A stretch of DNA of 64,000 bases, taken from positions 1 through 64,000 of the forward strand of contig JAFSMU010000012.1 in the NCBI GenBank assembly GCA_017447775.1, read 5' to 3'. Position 1 is the stretch's first letter. Every line of letters begins with the position of its first letter. Under the pieces are notes generated by a model, which saw nothing but the letters and a program-made list of their open reading frames with translations, made no database searches and was not told the DNA's origin. A program made the position numbers and the translations under genes. Below are positions 16,496 to 26,144 of this stretch, in pieces. This stretch comes from Clostridia bacterium (lineage in GTDB: Bacteria; Bacillota; Clostridia; Oscillospirales; CAG-272).

Positions 16496-17581
16496 TTATT
16501 TCAGCTTGAAGTGCATCTCCACGGGGTTGTGGTCGGAGTTTTTGAAGCCGAGATCCTTTACCTCGGCAAATTCGACCTCAACGTTTGAGGAAACGAGGAA
16601 GCCGTCGACCGTTACGACAAAGTCGGTTTCGTCATACGGGCGGTCTGCGTTGCGGCATGACGGCGCGTTTGAGCAGGCGACGACGGTGAGCCACTCCGGT
16701 ATAACGCCAGCGGGGATCGGCTGCGCCCACGTTGCGTTGCCGCTGGGTACGCCGAATATTTCCTCGGAATTGCCGAGGATGTCCTTGTTGAAGTCGCCGC
16801 CGGCGATAACGTAGTTGCCCGCTTCAAATTCCTTTTTCATATCGTCGACGATCATTTTCAGCTGTTCGGTAGCGATCGTGCCGTCTGTCGTGTATGCGGA
16901 AAGGTGGAAGTTATACAGGCACAGCGTCTTGCCGCCCTCGACGGGAACGCGCGAAACGCTGTAACAGCGGTCGAGGTCGACGAGCTTCGTTACGCCCGTT
17001 TCTATCGGGAGCCGGCGACGGAGCGCGTTTGTTATGTTGTATTTCGACTCGGTAAGTATGCCCGAAACGCTCTTTCCGTGCGGGGACAGGAACGGGTAGA
17101 ACAGGTAGGCCGAATCATAATTCTTCGCAAACGCCGAAACGTACTGCGGAAATTCGCCCATTATCTGCGCGCGCTGATCGACGTGGTACGACCTTGTGGA
17201 GTTTGTGTCCACCTCCTGAATGAACATAAAGTCGGGATCAAGCTCCGAAAGCTTGTCTGTCATCGCCTTGATGTTCGATATGGCGGCTTCCTTTGAAAAC
17301 GCGCGCGAGTACTTGCCGCCGTCCATAAAGAACGAGTAGTCGTCGCTGTATGCGCCAAAGCCCATGTTCCACGTAACGATGGAATACGTTTCTCCCGCTT
17401 TTGCCGCGGGCTTTATCTCGTCTGAATATTTGTAGTTTTTCTCAACGTCAAGCACTATCTTGTCGTCAATGCGGTGATAATCGATAAAAACGTACGCGAC
17501 GTATCCGCCCGCAATGAGCAAAAGAACAAGAATGACGGAAAAGATCACCGTCAAAACGGGGTGTCTGTTTGGTCCTGCCAT
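16496..17581 (-). CDS. Membrane-anchored endonuclease/exonuclease/phosphatase-family protein
   Basis: This 361-residue protein has an N-terminal membrane anchor (VLTVIFSVILVLLLIAGGYVAYV, about residues 8-30). An EEP-fold domain follows, with the metal and catalytic motifs in order: IVTWNMGFG, FIQEVD (metal-binding Glu), LYNFHLS, VIAGGDFNKD and SDHNPVEMHF (catalytic Asp-His). The catalytic domain should lie outside the membrane. Family members cleave DNA, RNA, phosphoinositides or sphingomyelin, and the substrate cannot be chosen here. The start at 17581 is set by AGGAGA upstream. It has a promoter at 17608-17636. Confidence 0.85.
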   Translation of the reverse strand: MAGPNRHPVLTVIFSVILVLLLIAGGYVAYVFIDYHRIDDKIVLDVEKNYKYSDEIKPAAKAGETYSIVTWNMGFGAYSDDYSFFMDGGKYSRAFSKEAAISNIKAMTDKLSELDPDFMFIQEVDTNSTRSYHVDQRAQIMGEFPQYVSAFAKNYDSAYLFYPFLSPHGKSVSGILTESKYNITNALRRRLPIETGVTKLVDLDRCYSVSRVPVEGGKTLCLYNFHLSAYTTDGTIATEQLKMIVDDMKKEFEAGNYVIAGGDFNKDILGNSEEIFGVPSGNATWAQPIPAGVIPEWLTVVACSNAPSCRNADRPYDETDFVVTVDGFLVSSNVEVEFAEVKDLGFKNSDHNPVEMHFKLK

Positions 17582-17607
17582 TATTTTCTCCTGATGTGTT
17601 TTTTTAC

Positions 17608-17636
17608 AGTTTAACATATAAACACACAAAATGCAA
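17608..17636 (-). promoter_or_regulatory. Promoter of EEP-family gene
   Basis: The minus strand shows TTGCAT (17636-17631), 17 bp, TAAACT (17613-17608). Confidence 0.55.
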
Positions 17637-17643
17637 TAGAAAA

Positions 17644-17667
17644 AACAAAAGGGGCAAAACTTGCCCC
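17644..17667 (-). terminator. Terminator of YcxB-like gene
   Basis: GGGGCAA/TTGCCCC hairpin with T-rich sequence following on the minus strand, 7 bases after the stop codon. Confidence 0.75.
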
Positions 17668-17673
17668 GGGAAA

Positions 17674-18222
17674 TTATTTCAGATTTTTGATGTTTGACTT
17701 TTCTTTAAGGATCTTCATCATCGCGTCAACGTCGCTTGACGAAAGCTGCGCCGCGTTGATTATCGCATACTGCCTTGTTTTTGTTCCGACAAGGATGTAG
17801 TCCTTGCTTTTTGCAAGCCTTGTTAAAACTTCGTATCTCAAAACGGTCTTGTTATCCGTCGCGCTGTTGACTGTCACAACGCCTTCATCCCCAAATGACG
17901 TTACGTAGTACATTTCGCCCGTCCCGCTTGATTCCGCGAGCCGTTCAGCGTATAATTTTCCGTAGCGTCTCGGCTGAATGACGAAGAAATTGACAACAAG
18001 AAAGACGGCAAGGGCCAGGAAAACAATCGCAAAAATGTAATACGGGATGTAATGCGTGCCGTTTTTTTTGTAAAACCCGACGGCGCTAACTATCATTAAA
18101 ACGGCCATTGCGCCCTCAACGACCGCGAGAGCGATATTCAGTATCTTTACCCAAAGCGTCATAATTGAAAAATAAATATCTTTGAACAGTTTTTCCTCGA
18201 TCTTTACCCTTGTTTCAAACAT
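17674..18222 (-). CDS. YcxB-like membrane protein
   Basis: The 182-residue protein has two membrane segments (WVKILNIALAVVEGAMAVLMIVSAV and IPYYIFAIVFLALAVFLVVNFFV). A small C-terminal domain follows, with YYVTSFGDEGVVTV, LRYEVLTRLAKSKDYILVGT and YAIINAAQLS. That arrangement matches YcxB-like C-terminal domains found in Firmicutes membrane proteins of unknown function. It is transcribed from a perfect consensus promoter at 18251-18279 and is divergent from the repeated leader of the MBL-fold hydrolase gene. Confidence 0.75.
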   Translation of the reverse strand: MFETRVKIEEKLFKDIYFSIMTLWVKILNIALAVVEGAMAVLMIVSAVGFYKKNGTHYIPYYIFAIVFLALAVFLVVNFFVIQPRRYGKLYAERLAESSGTGEMYYVTSFGDEGVVTVNSATDNKTVLRYEVLTRLAKSKDYILVGTKTRQYAIINAAQLSSSDVDAMMKILKEKSNIKNLK

Positions 18223-18250
18223 AGCTTTTCTCCTTTTTGTTGATGTGTAT

Positions 18251-18279
18251 ATTATATACTAAACGCCGCGCGTTGTCAA
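18251..18279 (-). promoter_or_regulatory. Perfect consensus promoter of YcxB-like gene
   Basis: The minus strand reads TTGACA (18279-18274), 17 bp, TATAAT (18256-18251). Confidence 0.85.
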
Positions 18280-18307
18280 TGATTTGACGCCGATTTTGTA
18301 TAAACGC

Positions 18308-18336
18308 TTGAATTTTGCACCAAAAAGTGATATTAT
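18308..18336 (+). promoter_or_regulatory. Promoter of micro-ORF/MBL-hydrolase transcript, with 5' stem-loop
   Basis: TTGAAT (18308-18313), 17 bp, TATTAT (18331-18336). The expected start near 18343 coincides with a hairpin GCGGC-AAAAA-GCCGC (18343-18357) at the very 5' end of the RNA. Confidence 0.65.
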
Positions 18337-18378
18337 GTATTTGCGGCAAAAAGCCGCGCTGAAAGGATGGACGACTAT

Positions 18379-18453
18379 ATGAAATTCAAGTATTTAGGTA
18401 CTGCTGCATTAGCCACGACTTTATGTCGGGGCGCGATATATATAATAAACTAA
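18379..18453 (+). CDS. 24-residue micro-ORF 1 (MKFKYLGTAALATTL...)
   Basis: ATG at 18379 with AAAGGA upstream, TAA at 18451-18453. The peptide shares its first ten residues, MKFKYLGTAA, with the full-length hydrolase downstream and diverges afterwards (LATTLCRGAIYIIN). Over the shared ten codons its differences from the other copies are all synonymous. It may be a made micropeptide, a regulatory upstream ORF, or the relic of a tandem paralogue. There is no direct evidence of translation. Confidence 0.5.
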   Translation: MKFKYLGTAALATTLCRGAIYIIN

Positions 18454-18477
18454 AACGCTGAAAGGACGGACGACTAT

Positions 18478-18552
18478 ATGAAGTTTAAGTATTTAGGGAC
18501 CGCTGCATTTGCCACGACTTTACGTCGGGGCGCGATATATAAAATAAACTGA
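18478..18552 (+). CDS. 24-residue micro-ORF 2 (MKFKYLGTAAFATTL...)
   Basis: ATG at 18478 with AAAGGACGGA upstream, TGA at 18550-18552, 24 bases before the real gene's start. It differs from micro-ORF 1 at four synonymous sites in the first ten codons and by L/F, C/R and I/K later. Even the stop codon differs (TAA/TGA) while keeping the length. This pattern suggests peptide-level constraint on the N-terminal ten residues. Confidence 0.5.
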   Translation: MKFKYLGTAAFATTLRRGAIYKIN

Positions 18553-18576
18553 AACGCTGAAAGGACGGACGACTAT

Positions 18577-19425
18577 ATGAAATTCAAGTATTTAGGCACA
18601 GCCGCCGCGGAGGGCATACCGGCGCTGTTTTGCGAATGTGAGCAATGCAAAAAGGCACGCGCGCTCGGCGGCAAGAACATTCGCTCCCGCACACAGGCTA
18701 TCGTTGACAACACACTCCTTATCGACTGGCCGGCGGACGCATTTATGCACTCGATCATTCACGGCATCGACTTTACGCGCATATCCTCGCTTATCATCAC
18801 GCACAGCCACGAGGACCACTACTACCCGCAGGACTTCGGAAATCGGCGCAAGTGGTTCGGCAGGCTTGAGGACGACTGCCCACAGCTTACGATCTACGGC
18901 TCGGAAGACCTTTACGACGGCTTTGCGCTGAACGTTGAAAAATATCAGCGCAACTTCCCGCGCGACATTCCGAACACGGTAAATCTGAAAACAGTTCAGC
19001 CGTACAAGACGTTCACCGCCGACGGATACGACATAACCCCGCTCCCCGCGTACCACGGCACAGAGCATCCCTACATATATATTATAGAAAAAGACGGCAA
19101 GGCTCTGCTTTACGGGCACGACACCGACATCTTCTTTGACGAGGTGTTCGACTTCATAAAAGAAAGCGGCAAAAAGTTTGGGCTTGTTTCTCTTGACTGC
19201 ACAATGGGCGACAAGGACTTCAAATACCACGGGCACATGAGCCTTTCGCGCAACGCCGTCGTAAAAGACAGGCTTATCGAAATGGGCGCCGCCGACTGCA
19301 AGACGATATTCGTATGCAACCATTTTTCGCACAACGGCGAGCGTATCCTCTATGACGAAATGAGCGAGGCGGCGGCAAAATACGGTTTTATCGTTTCATA
19401 CGACGGAATGGAAATAGAATTTTGA
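18577..19425 (+). CDS. Metallo-beta-lactamase-fold hydrolase (PhnP-like)
   Basis: This 282-residue protein has the metal motif ITHSHEDHYYPQDF (HxHxDH) near residue 70, GHDTDIFFDE around 180 and later histidines (KYHGHMSLS, FVCNHFSHNG). Cysteines at the N-terminus (LFCECEQCKKAR) resemble the extra zinc-binding site of PhnP-type phosphodiesterases. It begins MKFKYLGTAAAEGIPALF, the segment duplicated in the two micro-ORFs upstream. It is probably a soluble zinc- or manganese-dependent phosphodiesterase or RNase-like enzyme. The substrate is unknown. Confidence 0.85.
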   Translation: MKFKYLGTAAAEGIPALFCECEQCKKARALGGKNIRSRTQAIVDNTLLIDWPADAFMHSIIHGIDFTRISSLIITHSHEDHYYPQDFGNRRKWFGRLEDDCPQLTIYGSEDLYDGFALNVEKYQRNFPRDIPNTVNLKTVQPYKTFTADGYDITPLPAYHGTEHPYIYIIEKDGKALLYGHDTDIFFDEVFDFIKESGKKFGLVSLDCTMGDKDFKYHGHMSLSRNAVVKDRLIEMGAADCKTIFVCNHFSHNGERILYDEMSEAAAKYGFIVSYDGMEIEF

Positions 19426-19429
19426 TCAC

Positions 19430-19456
19430 AGTCCCCCGGCCTCGGGGGACTTTTTA
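19430..19456 (+). terminator. Terminator of MBL-hydrolase gene
   Basis: AGTCCCCC-GGCCT-CGGGGGACTTTTT, a GC-rich hairpin with a T-run just after the stop codon. Confidence 0.88.
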
Positions 19457-19479
19457 TTTACTTTTTTGATAAAGAAGCC

Positions 19480-19508
19480 TTGCAAGATGCGTTTTTATAT
19501 GGTAGAAT
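19480..19508 (+). promoter_or_regulatory. Promoter of tdk-deo operon
   Basis: TTGCAA (19480-19485), 17 bp, TAGAAT (19503-19508). Confidence 0.65.
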
Positions 19509-19545
19509 TGACATAAAGCGATAATTTTCACAAAAAAGGTGACGT

Positions 19546-20181
19546 ATGGCAAAGCTATATTTCAAGTTCGGCGCGATGGGCTCGTCAAAAACGGCGCAGG
19601 CGCTGATGACAAAATTCAACTACGAAGAAAAAGATCAGACCGTGTGGCTGATAAAGCCGGCGACCGACACCCGCGACGACACGCGCGACGGCGACGGCAA
19701 GGTGATGACGGTGCTTCGCTCAAGGATCGGGCTTTTTGCCGAGGCGGAAGCGATAAGCGCCGACGTTGACATTTTTGCGGAATTTTCCGCGCGCTCAAAC
19801 GGCGGCAAGTACACCGACGTCATCATCTGCGACGAGTGCCAGTTTTTGACGCCGAAGCAAGTCAGCCAGATGAAAGACATCGCGGACAAGCTCGACGTGC
19901 CCGTTTTGTGCTTCGGGCTTCGCTCAGACTTTCAGACAAAGCTGTTCCCCGGCAGTATGCGCCTTTTCGAGATAGCGGACAGCATATCCGAGATAAAGTC
20001 GATATGCCGCTGCGGGCGCAAGGCGACGGTGAACGCGCGCTTTGACGAAAGCGGCAAAATAGTCATAAAGGGCGCGCAGGTATTTCTCGGCGGCAACGAC
20101 AGCTATACGGGTATGTGCTACAAGTGCTACCGCGCCAAAATTGAGGAAACGTACGGCGACATCGCCGAGGACATATTATAA
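19546..20181 (+). CDS. tdk: Thymidine kinase
   Basis: The 211-residue type II thymidine kinase phosphorylates (deoxy)thymidine with ATP. It has the P-loop [10 protein letters not shown] at the N-terminus, [11 protein letters not shown] (Walker B-like) around residue 90, the [15 protein letters not shown] lasso region and zinc-binding cysteines (ICRCGRKA and YKCY). It heads a deoxynucleoside salvage operon with deoC, deoD and a deoB-cdd fusion, spaced by 14-20 bases each. Confidence 0.95.
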   Translation: MAKLYFKFGAMGSSKTAQALMTKFNYEEKDQTVWLIKPATDTRDDTRDGDGKVMTVLRSRIGLFAEAEAISADVDIFAEFSARSNGGKYTDVIICDECQFLTPKQVSQMKDIADKLDVPVLCFGLRSDFQTKLFPGSMRLFEIADSISEIKSICRCGRKATVNARFDESGKIVIKGAQVFLGGNDSYTGMCYKCYRAKIEETYGDIAEDIL

Positions 20182-20201
20182 TTTTTAAGGAGAACGGGAA
20201 A

Positions 20202-20870
20202 ATGGATATCAAGGAAATACTCTCAAAATGCGACCACACACTGCTTTCGCAGAGCGCGACGTGGGAACAGATCAAATCTCTTTGCCTTGACGGAATAAAG
20301 TACGGCACGGCGTCCGTATGCATACCGGCAAGCTACGTCAAAGCCGCAAAGGAATTTGTCGGCGACAAGCTGAAAATATGCACCGTCATCGGCTTCCCCA
20401 ACGGCTACGACACAACGGCGGCAAAATGCTTTGAAACGGCGGACGCGGTAAAGAACGGCGCCGACGAGATCGATATGGTCATCAACATCGGCTGGGTAAA
20501 GGACGGAAAGTATGGCGACGTGCTTGACGAAATAAAAGCCGTCAAGGCCGCGTGCGGCGATAAGCTCCTCAAAGTCATTATCGAAACATGCCTGCTTACC
20601 GACGAGGAAAAGATAGAGATGTGCCGCGTCGTATCGGAATCGGGCGCGGAATATATAAAGACGTCGACCGGATTTTCAAAGGCGGGCGCGACGAAAGAGG
20701 ACGTTGCGCTGATGAAAAAATACGTGGCGCCCCACGTAAAAATCAAGGCGGCGGGCGGAATTTCGTCGCTTGATGACGCGGTGGACTTTATAAATCTCGG
20801 CGCGTCGCGCCTCGGAACGAGCCGCATCGTCGGCATCGCAAAAAAGCTTGAAGAAAATAATTTGACATAA
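20202..20870 (+). CDS. deoC: Deoxyribose-phosphate aldolase
   Basis: The 222-residue class I aldolase splits 2-deoxyribose 5-phosphate into glyceraldehyde 3-phosphate and acetaldehyde. Conserved segments are CDHTLL at the N-terminus, [27 protein letters not shown] (Lys of the catalytic pair) and [15 protein letters not shown] (Schiff-base lysine), followed by IKAAGGI. TAAGGAG precedes the ATG. It is the last step of deoxynucleoside breakdown in this operon. Confidence 0.96.
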   Translation: MDIKEILSKCDHTLLSQSATWEQIKSLCLDGIKYGTASVCIPASYVKAAKEFVGDKLKICTVIGFPNGYDTTAAKCFETADAVKNGADEIDMVINIGWVKDGKYGDVLDEIKAVKAACGDKLLKVIIETCLLTDEEKIEMCRVVSESGAEYIKTSTGFSKAGATKEDVALMKKYVAPHVKIKAAGGISSLDDAVDFINLGASRLGTSRIVGIAKKLEENNLT

Positions 20871-20888
20871 ACCGAAAGGAGAAACACT

Positions 20889-21635
20889 ATGGCACTTTAT
20901 CCCACACCACACATAAACGCAAAACCCGAGGATTTTGCAAAGACGGTGCTTATGCCGGGCGACCCGCTCCGTTCAAAATTCATCGCGGAGAACTTCCTCA
21001 CCGACGCGAAGCTTGTCAACAACGTCCGCGGCATTCAGGGCTACACCGGCAAATACGAAGGCACGCCCGTAACGGTAATGGCGAGCGGCATGGGTATGCC
21101 GTCAATGGGCATATACTCGTACGAGCTGTTCAACTTCTTCGGCGTTGACAACATCATGCGTATCGGCTCCGCCGGCGCCATGAGCGAAAAAATAAAAGTC
21201 CGCGACATCGTTATCGCAATGGGCGCGTCGACAAACTCGAACTTCGCGCATACCTTCAACCTCCCCGGCACGTTCGCGCCGATATGCAGCTACGAGATGC
21301 TCCGCGCCTGCGTTGACACAGCCGAGGAAATGGGCGCGCCGTACCACGTCGGAAACATTCTTTCAGCCGACGTTTTCTACGTCGACAAAGAGGGCGTTCC
21401 GAATAACTTCATGTCGCAGCTTTCGTGGTCGAAAATGGGCATTCTCGCCGAGGAAATGGAAGCGGCGGCGCTCTATATGAACGCGGCTCGCGCCGGCAAG
21501 AACGCGCTTGCGATATGCACCATATCCGACCATCTCGTAACGGGCGAATCGACAACGTCGGAGGAGCGCCAGAACTCGTTTACTGAAATGATGGAGCTTG
21601 CGCTCAAAACGGCGAAAAAGCTCGCTGACAAATAA
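20889..21635 (+). CDS. deoD: Purine-nucleoside phosphorylase (DeoD type)
   Basis: The 248-residue protein matches the hexameric DeoD family. It begins TPHINAKPEDFAKTVLMPGDPLR (the GDP/R phosphate-binding region), has VMASGMGMPSMGIYSYEL, and ends with the purine-binding EEMEAAALY and TISDHLVTGE segments. It phosphorolyses purine (deoxy)ribonucleosides to base and (deoxy)ribose 1-phosphate, which the next gene product converts to the 5-phosphate. AAAGGAG precedes the ATG. Confidence 0.95.
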   Translation: MALYPTPHINAKPEDFAKTVLMPGDPLRSKFIAENFLTDAKLVNNVRGIQGYTGKYEGTPVTVMASGMGMPSMGIYSYELFNFFGVDNIMRIGSAGAMSEKIKVRDIVIAMGASTNSNFAHTFNLPGTFAPICSYEMLRACVDTAEEMGAPYHVGNILSADVFYVDKEGVPNNFMSQLSWSKMGILAEEMEAAALYMNAARAGKNALAICTISDHLVTGESTTSEERQNSFTEMMELALKTAKKLADK

Positions 21636-21649
21636 TTTCGGAGAAAAAT

Positions 21650-23227
21650 ATGAAACGTGTATTTTTGATAGTACTCGACTCGCTCGGCGTGGGCGAGGAG
21701 CCTGACGCGGCGCTTTTCGGCGATCACGACTGCCATACGCTGAAACGCATCTCGACGTCGGGCAAGTTCCGCTTTGAGTCAATGAAAAAAATGGGCATGG
21801 GCAACATCGACGGGCAAGACTTTCTCCCGCGCGAAAGCGATCCGGCGGCGGCAGTGTGCCGCCTTCAGGAACGCTCCATGGGCAAAGACACGACGATCGG
21901 CCACTGGGAGATAGCCGGCGTCGTTTCCCCCTCGCCGCTGCCGACGTACCCCGACGGCTTTCCCAAAGAGATACTTGACGAGTTTTCAAAGCAGACCGGG
22001 CGCGGCGTTCTTTGCAACAAGCCGTACTCCGGGACCGAGGTCATAAACGACTACGGCGAGCAGCACGTCAAAACGGGCGACCTTATCGTCTACACCTCGG
22101 CTGACAGCGTATTTCAGATCGCGGCGCACGAGGACGTCGTCCCCGTCGAAACGCTGTACGAATACTGCCGCATCGCAAGAAAGATCCTTTCCGGCAAACA
22201 CGCCGTCGGCAGAGTCATCGCGCGCCCGTTCACGGGAAAAGCGGGAAACTTTACCCGCACGACAAACCGCCACGACTTTTCACTTCTTCCGCCGAAAAAG
22301 ACGCTTCTCGACGCGCTGAGCGAAGCGGGCAAGACAGTGTACGCCGTCGGCAAGATAAACGATATCTTTGCCGGGCAAGGCGTTACCGATATGACCTTCA
22401 CCCACGGCAACACCGAGGGGATGAAGGTGTCGCTTGAAGCGCTCGACCGCGATTTTGAGGGGCTGTGCTTTATAAACCTCGTCGATTTCGATATGCTCTA
22501 CGGTCATCGGCAGGACGTTGACGGTTACGCCGCGGCTTTCGCCGAGTTTGACAGGTGGCTTCCGTCGTTTACCGAAAAGATGCGGGATGACGACGTTCTT
22601 ATCATCACCGCCGACCACGGCTGCGATCCCGGCGACAGCCACACCGACCACTCGCGCGAGTACACGCCGCTTATCGTTTACGGAAAGAACATCGAGCCGA
22701 AAAACCTCGGCACACGAGTCGGCTTTTGCGACATTGCGGCAAGCGTTGCCGATTATCTCGGCATTTCGTGGCGCGGCGACGGCGAAAGCTTTATGGGGCT
22801 GATAAGAAAGCCCGACGAGCGTGAATCGGCGCTTGTCGGCGCGGCGATATCCGCAATGAAAAACGCATACGCGCCGTATTCCCTTCACACCGTCGGCGCG
22901 GCGCTGCTCGGCGGCAACGGCAAGATCTACACGGGCTGCAACATCGAGTGCGCGACGTACACCCCGACGATATGCGCCGAGCGCACGGCGCTGTTCAAAG
23001 CCGTAAGCGATGGCGTGCGCGATTTCTCGCTTCTCGCGGTCTGCGGCGGACGTGAGCAGGTGCTCTCCCCGTCGTATCCGCCGTGCGGCGTATGCAGACA
23101 GGCGCTTGTCGAGTTCTGCGCGCCCGAAATGCCCGTGCTTCTGATCAGATCCGAAACGGAATTTGAGCGCACGACGCTCGGCGCCCTTCTCCCTCGCGCG
23201 TTTACGCCGAAAAACCTTATAAAATGA
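21650..23227 (+). CDS. deoB: Phosphopentomutase-cytidine deaminase fusion
   Basis: The 525-residue protein joins two enzymes of one pathway. Residues 1-390 are phosphopentomutase: VFLIVLDSLGVGEEPDA (first metal Asp), KDTTIGHWEI, the loop NKPYSGTEVI, TADHGCDPGDSHTDHSRE and TPLIVYGKN. Residues 396-525 are a complete cytidine deaminase: AYAPYSLHTVGAALL, YTGCNIECATYTPTICAERTA (zinc Cys and catalytic CAE) and SPSYPPCGVCRQALVEF (PCGxC zinc site). No stop, frameshift or internal ribosome site separates them, so a bifunctional protein is expected. In most bacteria cdd and deoB are separate genes. It acts with tdk, deoC, deoD and the downstream nucleoside importer. Confidence 0.93.
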   Translation: MKRVFLIVLDSLGVGEEPDAALFGDHDCHTLKRISTSGKFRFESMKKMGMGNIDGQDFLPRESDPAAAVCRLQERSMGKDTTIGHWEIAGVVSPSPLPTYPDGFPKEILDEFSKQTGRGVLCNKPYSGTEVINDYGEQHVKTGDLIVYTSADSVFQIAAHEDVVPVETLYEYCRIARKILSGKHAVGRVIARPFTGKAGNFTRTTNRHDFSLLPPKKTLLDALSEAGKTVYAVGKINDIFAGQGVTDMTFTHGNTEGMKVSLEALDRDFEGLCFINLVDFDMLYGHRQDVDGYAAAFAEFDRWLPSFTEKMRDDDVLIITADHGCDPGDSHTDHSREYTPLIVYGKNIEPKNLGTRVGFCDIAASVADYLGISWRGDGESFMGLIRKPDERESALVGAAISAMKNAYAPYSLHTVGAALLGGNGKIYTGCNIECATYTPTICAERTALFKAVSDGVRDFSLLAVCGGREQVLSPSYPPCGVCRQALVEFCAPEMPVLLIRSETEFERTTLGALLPRAFTPKNLIK

Positions 23228-23244
23228 TTTTCTTGGTGTATTTT

Positions 23245-23256
23245 ATACAAATGTAT
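23245..23256. repeat. Palindrome ATACAAATGTAT downstream of deoB-cdd
   Basis: An intergenic copy of the recurrent 12-bp palindrome, 18 bases after the stop codon and 66 bases before the -35 of the BMP gene. This is one copy that could act as an operator. Confidence 0.6.
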
Positions 23257-23321
23257 TTTTGAAAAATTGACAAATTTGTATATTTTTTATCAAAAAAAGT
23301 CTGTTTTTTCCAAAAAAACTA

Positions 23322-23372
23322 TTGCAATTATTTTCTGGATATACTATAATTGAAACAGATGGCAAAAGCCAT
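23322..23372 (+). promoter_or_regulatory. Promoter of nucleoside transporter operon with 5' hairpin
   Basis: TTGCAA (23322-23327), 17 bp, TATAAT (23345-23350). The RNA start should fall next to the hairpin ATGGC-AAAA-GCCAT (23359-23372), similar in form and place to the 5' hairpin at 18343. Confidence 0.75.
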
Positions 23373-23406
23373 AAATAATTAAAAATTTTCTTCGGAGGAC
23401 GTTCAC

Positions 23407-24480
23407 ATGAAAAAAATTCTGAGCATCGTTATCTGCTTGGCTATGATGCTGAGTATGGCGATCATTTTCGCATCCTGCGGAAAGAGCACGTACGAAGTCG
23501 CTCTCGTAACAGACGTCGGTCAGCTCATGGACAAAGGTTTCAACCAGGGCACATGGGAAGGCGTTGAAGCTTACGCGAAAGCGAACAACAAGACCTACAA
23601 GTACTATCAGCCCGCAAACGGCGCTGACGCTACGGACAACGACCGTATCGCCGCTATGAGACAGGCGATCAACAACGGCGCGAAGATCATCGTTGCCCCC
23701 GGTTTCCTTCAGGCTACGGCTATGGAAACGGTCGCAAAAGAGAATCCGGACATCAAGTTCGTATTCGTTGACGGTTGGGCAATGGGCCTTGACAATGTAA
23801 CGGCTATCGTTTACAAAGAGCAGGAGTCCGGCTACCTTGCAGGTTATGCGGCAGTTATGGAAGGCTACACGAAGCTCGGCTTCACGGGCGGCGGTGGCGG
23901 CGGCAACCCGGCTGTTTGCCGTTTCGGTTACGGCTTTATCCAGGGCGCTGAAGACGCGGCTAAGATCAAAGGCGTTGACGTTGATATGAAGTACAGCTTC
24001 AAATTCGGTGAGACGTTCTCCGCATCATCTGAGCTCCAGACACAGATCGCAGGCTGGTATTCAAGCGGCACAGAGGTCGTATTTGCGTGCGGCGGTTCTA
24101 TGTTCCAGTCCGTTAAGAGTGCGGCAAGCGAATATAAAGACGCAAAGATCATCGGCGTTGACGTTGACCAGTCCGGCGAGTCTGAAAAGGTTATCACGTC
24201 CGCTGTAAAGGGACTCTCCGCATCTGTTCAGAAGGTCCTCGGTCAGTTCTTCGCAGGTGAGTGGGACACAGTCCTTGCCAACAAGGCCCAGAACCTCGGC
24301 GCTGCTGACGACGCTACAGGCCTCCCGACAGCTACATGGAGACTCCAAAACTTCACAGTTGATAAGTACAACGCTCTGTTTGCAGACGTAAAGAGCGGAA
24401 AGATCATCCCCGACGCTCTGTACCCGGATGACGTTTCCACACTCACACTTGAAAAAGTTAAGGTAACTCTTGAAAAATAA
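23407..24480 (+). CDS. BMP-family nucleoside-binding lipoprotein
   Basis: The 357-residue protein has a lipoprotein signal (LSIVICLAMMLSMAIIFASC, lipobox Cys about residue 22). The BMP/PnrA fold follows: VALVTDVGQLMDKGFNQGTWEG, IIVAPGFLQATAM, FVFVDGW and ESGYLAGYAA. BMP proteins bind purine or other nucleosides outside the membrane for an ABC importer, and the following genes encode exactly that transporter. Codon use is noticeably less GC-rich than the neighbours, consistent with high expression. A strong hairpin downstream should make this cistron more abundant than the rest of the operon. Confidence 0.92.
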   Translation: MKKILSIVICLAMMLSMAIIFASCGKSTYEVALVTDVGQLMDKGFNQGTWEGVEAYAKANNKTYKYYQPANGADATDNDRIAAMRQAINNGAKIIVAPGFLQATAMETVAKENPDIKFVFVDGWAMGLDNVTAIVYKEQESGYLAGYAAVMEGYTKLGFTGGGGGGNPAVCRFGYGFIQGAEDAAKIKGVDVDMKYSFKFGETFSASSELQTQIAGWYSSGTEVVFACGGSMFQSVKSAASEYKDAKIIGVDVDQSGESEKVITSAVKGLSASVQKVLGQFFAGEWDTVLANKAQNLGAADDATGLPTATWRLQNFTVDKYNALFADVKSGKIIPDALYPDDVSTLTLEKVKVTLEK

Positions 24481-24491
24481 TAGTTCTTTGA

Positions 24492-24522
24492 GGGGGGATG
24501 GCGGCAAGCCATCCCCTTTTTT
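24492..24522 (+). terminator. Intercistronic terminator after binding-protein gene
   Basis: GGGGATGGC-GGCAA-GCCATCCCC followed by TTTTTT. Partial readthrough would give excess binding protein over ATPase and permeases. Confidence 0.85.
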
Positions 24523-24551
24523 GATAAATAGATAAGAAAGAAAGAGCCGAT

Positions 24552-26140
<1,589 letters not shown>

Positions 26141-26144
<4 letters not shown>

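Larger units (their letters stand above)
18361..18590 (+). repeat. Tandem 99-bp repeat: two and a fraction copies of the hydrolase start region
   Basis: Units begin at 18361, 18460 and 18559, with start codons at 18379, 18478 and 18577, exactly 99 bp apart. Each unit holds GAAAGGA(T/C)GGACGACTAT, an ATG and the codons for MKFKYLGTAA. Units 1 and 2 then share a 3' half with a CGAC...GTCG hairpin and an in-frame stop, while unit 3 continues into the full hydrolase gene. Confidence 0.9.

Noticed and set aside
18361-18590. CRISPR-like array
   Set aside because: Only three units, each 99 bp with coding features, and no unique spacers or cas genes. It is a tandem gene-start repeat.
23260-23400. 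Purine riboswitch before the nucleoside transporter
   Set aside because: No conserved purine-aptamer loops are present; only a promoter and a 5-bp hairpin are visible.
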